Below, one piece after another: positions 62,927 through 64,000 of a stretch of DNA of 64,000 bases. The DNA comes from Pseudomonas cerasi (GTDB taxonomy: Bacteria; Pseudomonadota; Gammaproteobacteria; Pseudomonadales; Pseudomonadaceae), in the NCBI RefSeq assembly GCF_900074915.1, contig NZ_LT222319.1:3505001-3569000 (forward strand), given 5' to 3'. Each line of letters begins with the position of its first letter. Position 1 is the first letter of the stretch. The position numbers were made by a program, and so were the translations under genes. The notes beneath the pieces are model-generated. The model was not told the DNA's origin. It made no database searches and saw nothing but the letters and a program-made list of their open reading frames with translations.

Positions 62927-64000
62927 TTACTTTTTCTTCGGTTTACGTGACTTGAGCACGATAGGACACGCCCCAACTGCGTCGTACATCCCTACCCGGG
63001 CGGTGGTTTCCAACGAGGTAATGGTTTCGGTTGCGCCGCTCATGATGAAGGAGTACTTGATCCTCGCGCTCCCGTTTGGGCTGCCGCTTGCAGGACTATA
63101 GACAGGCAGAATGTGTGTCGCGTAGGGCGTGACCAGCCAGGTGAAACCGGTAGCCGGATGATCGGCTCCCAGCACGATAGCCTCATCTTTTTCAGTGCCC
63201 GGAATAAGAGCGTCGCCTGTAGTTCCTGTAGAGGCGTACCAGTGCAAAGTAACAGTCTCACCGTCCGACAGATATTTCGAAAGATCCGGAACGCGGACCC
63301 GTATCCCCGGCTCACCCGTGGCCGGATTTCCGATGCCGTTGGCGAAGAGTGAATCGCAGTTCAGCCAGCCATTTGTACTGGTGCCCTCGAAAAGCGGTGC
63401 GTCCGGGGTTATCACAATGGCGCTTACGTTGACCAGAGTCTCCTTCGAGTGCTGGGTGTTTGCTGAACCGGGCGCATGAATGCGGTAATGAACCGGCAAA
63501 TCAACGCGATTGCCTTCCGCAAAGATATCATCCCAAGGTATTTCAACCTCACGATCGGAACCCGCTGCGTCTGAAGGCAGTACGGTGTAGGTGGCCGATG
63601 AAGTGAGCCTTGTGCCCCAGTAGAAATCGATCATTTCACCCGGCTGAAGATTGATATACAGCTTGAAAAGGACCCTGGCAGCCTTGCCTTTATCCGCTGC
63701 TGTCAGGACGTTCGCTGAATCGGAAATCTTGCCGCGGACCTCGACCAGCGGCAACGCATCGTTGACCGGATCCGGCCATACAGGATCGGTTATGGGATCA
63801 GGTCCGATAGTGGAGAAATTGACATTGACGCTGGTGCTTTTCACTGCGGAAGGGAGAATGCCACGCAGGATTCGATAACTCACATTAGTGGCCTGGTCAC
63901 CACCAGTCGCTAAATTGTATTGAGCACGCAGAACCTCATCAGGGACCCTGATCAAGAGCGGAAACTCTGGATAGCTGCCGACTTCCTCGGATCTCAGCAT
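62927..64000 (-). CDS. Large beta-rich protein, hypothetical, 5' end outside the window
   Basis: At least 357 residues; the start lies beyond the right edge, so the N-terminus is unknown. The frame is open from 64000 to the stop at 62927-62929. The visible part is a series of ~110-residue beta-sandwich domains: NVSYRILRGILPSAVK, FKLYINLQPGEMIDFYWGTR, VHYRIHAPGSANTQHSKETL, VRVPDLSKYLSDGETVTLHW, and IKYSFIMSGATETIT. It ends in a basic tail, SRKPKKK. The style (short edge strands with W/Y at domain centres) is like the two beta-rich island proteins, though direct homology is not evident by eye. Function is unknown. Confidence 0.75.
   Translation of the reverse strand: MLRSEEVGSYPEFPLLIRVPDEVLRAQYNLATGGDQATNVSYRILRGILPSAVKSTSVNVNFSTIGPDPITDPVWPDPVNDALPLVEVRGKISDSANVLTAADKGKAARVLFKLYINLQPGEMIDFYWGTRLTSSATYTVLPSDAAGSDREVEIPWDDIFAEGNRVDLPVHYRIHAPGSANTQHSKETLVNVSAIVITPDAPLFEGTSTNGWLNCDSLFANGIGNPATGEPGIRVRVPDLSKYLSDGETVTLHWYASTGTTGDALIPGTEKDEAIVLGADHPATGFTWLVTPYATHILPVYSPASGSPNGSARIKYSFIMSGATETITSLETTARVGMYDAVGACPIVLKSRKPKKK

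Overview
The window is a GC-rich bacterial chromosome segment from a Pseudomonas, most likely of the P. syringae group. This rests on the order thrH-cysH-cysB, an OprI lipoprotein, the tesA/ABC-exporter pair, a TgpA transglutaminase operon, a REP sequence of the 'GTGGGAGCGAGC' type, and hairpin repeats of the 'TGACGCAGAGCGTCA' type. The assignment is inference from gene content and repeats; no search was run. No tRNA, rRNA, CRISPR array, insertion sequence or prophage was seen.

1-34 kb is mostly core genome. First come sulfur and aromatic amino acid metabolism (thrH, cysH, cysB, a DAHP synthase) with a universal stress protein, a 5'-nucleotidase and a pantoate-type reductase. Then an envelope group: oprI, an L,D-transpeptidase, tesA back to back with a YbbA/YbbP-like ABC exporter, a membrane-bound MltF-like transglycosylase and a DoxX protein. 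greB, tatD, a thioesterase and a CHAD protein follow, then the moxR-DUF58-tgpA operon and the complete kdpFABCDE potassium operon on the minus strand. One chemoreceptor gene (17547-19036) is broken by a perfect 14-bp tandem duplication.

34-64 kb is an accessory island of toxin-like and surface genes. It holds a deleted and frameshifted Rhs gene (34440-37725), a lipoprotein, and two very large signal-less proteins with P47/OrfX-like (TULIP) modules joined to Ig-like domains (38340-46034). Next are a beta-rich protein (46101-47888), an intact 1693-residue Rhs protein (48171-53252) and a four-gene chaperone-usher fimbrial operon (53608-58738). The island ends with two more beta-rich proteins (58782-60260, and one running off the right edge) on either side of an autotransporter. 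The autotransporter is out of frame at a run of four perfect 8-bp repeats.

The strongest leads are the P47-like/Ig-like proteins encoded beside Rhs toxins, and the octanucleotide tract that could switch the autotransporter on and off. The 14-bp duplication and the Rhs remnant with an internal start suggest that surface and toxin genes here change by slippage and deletion.
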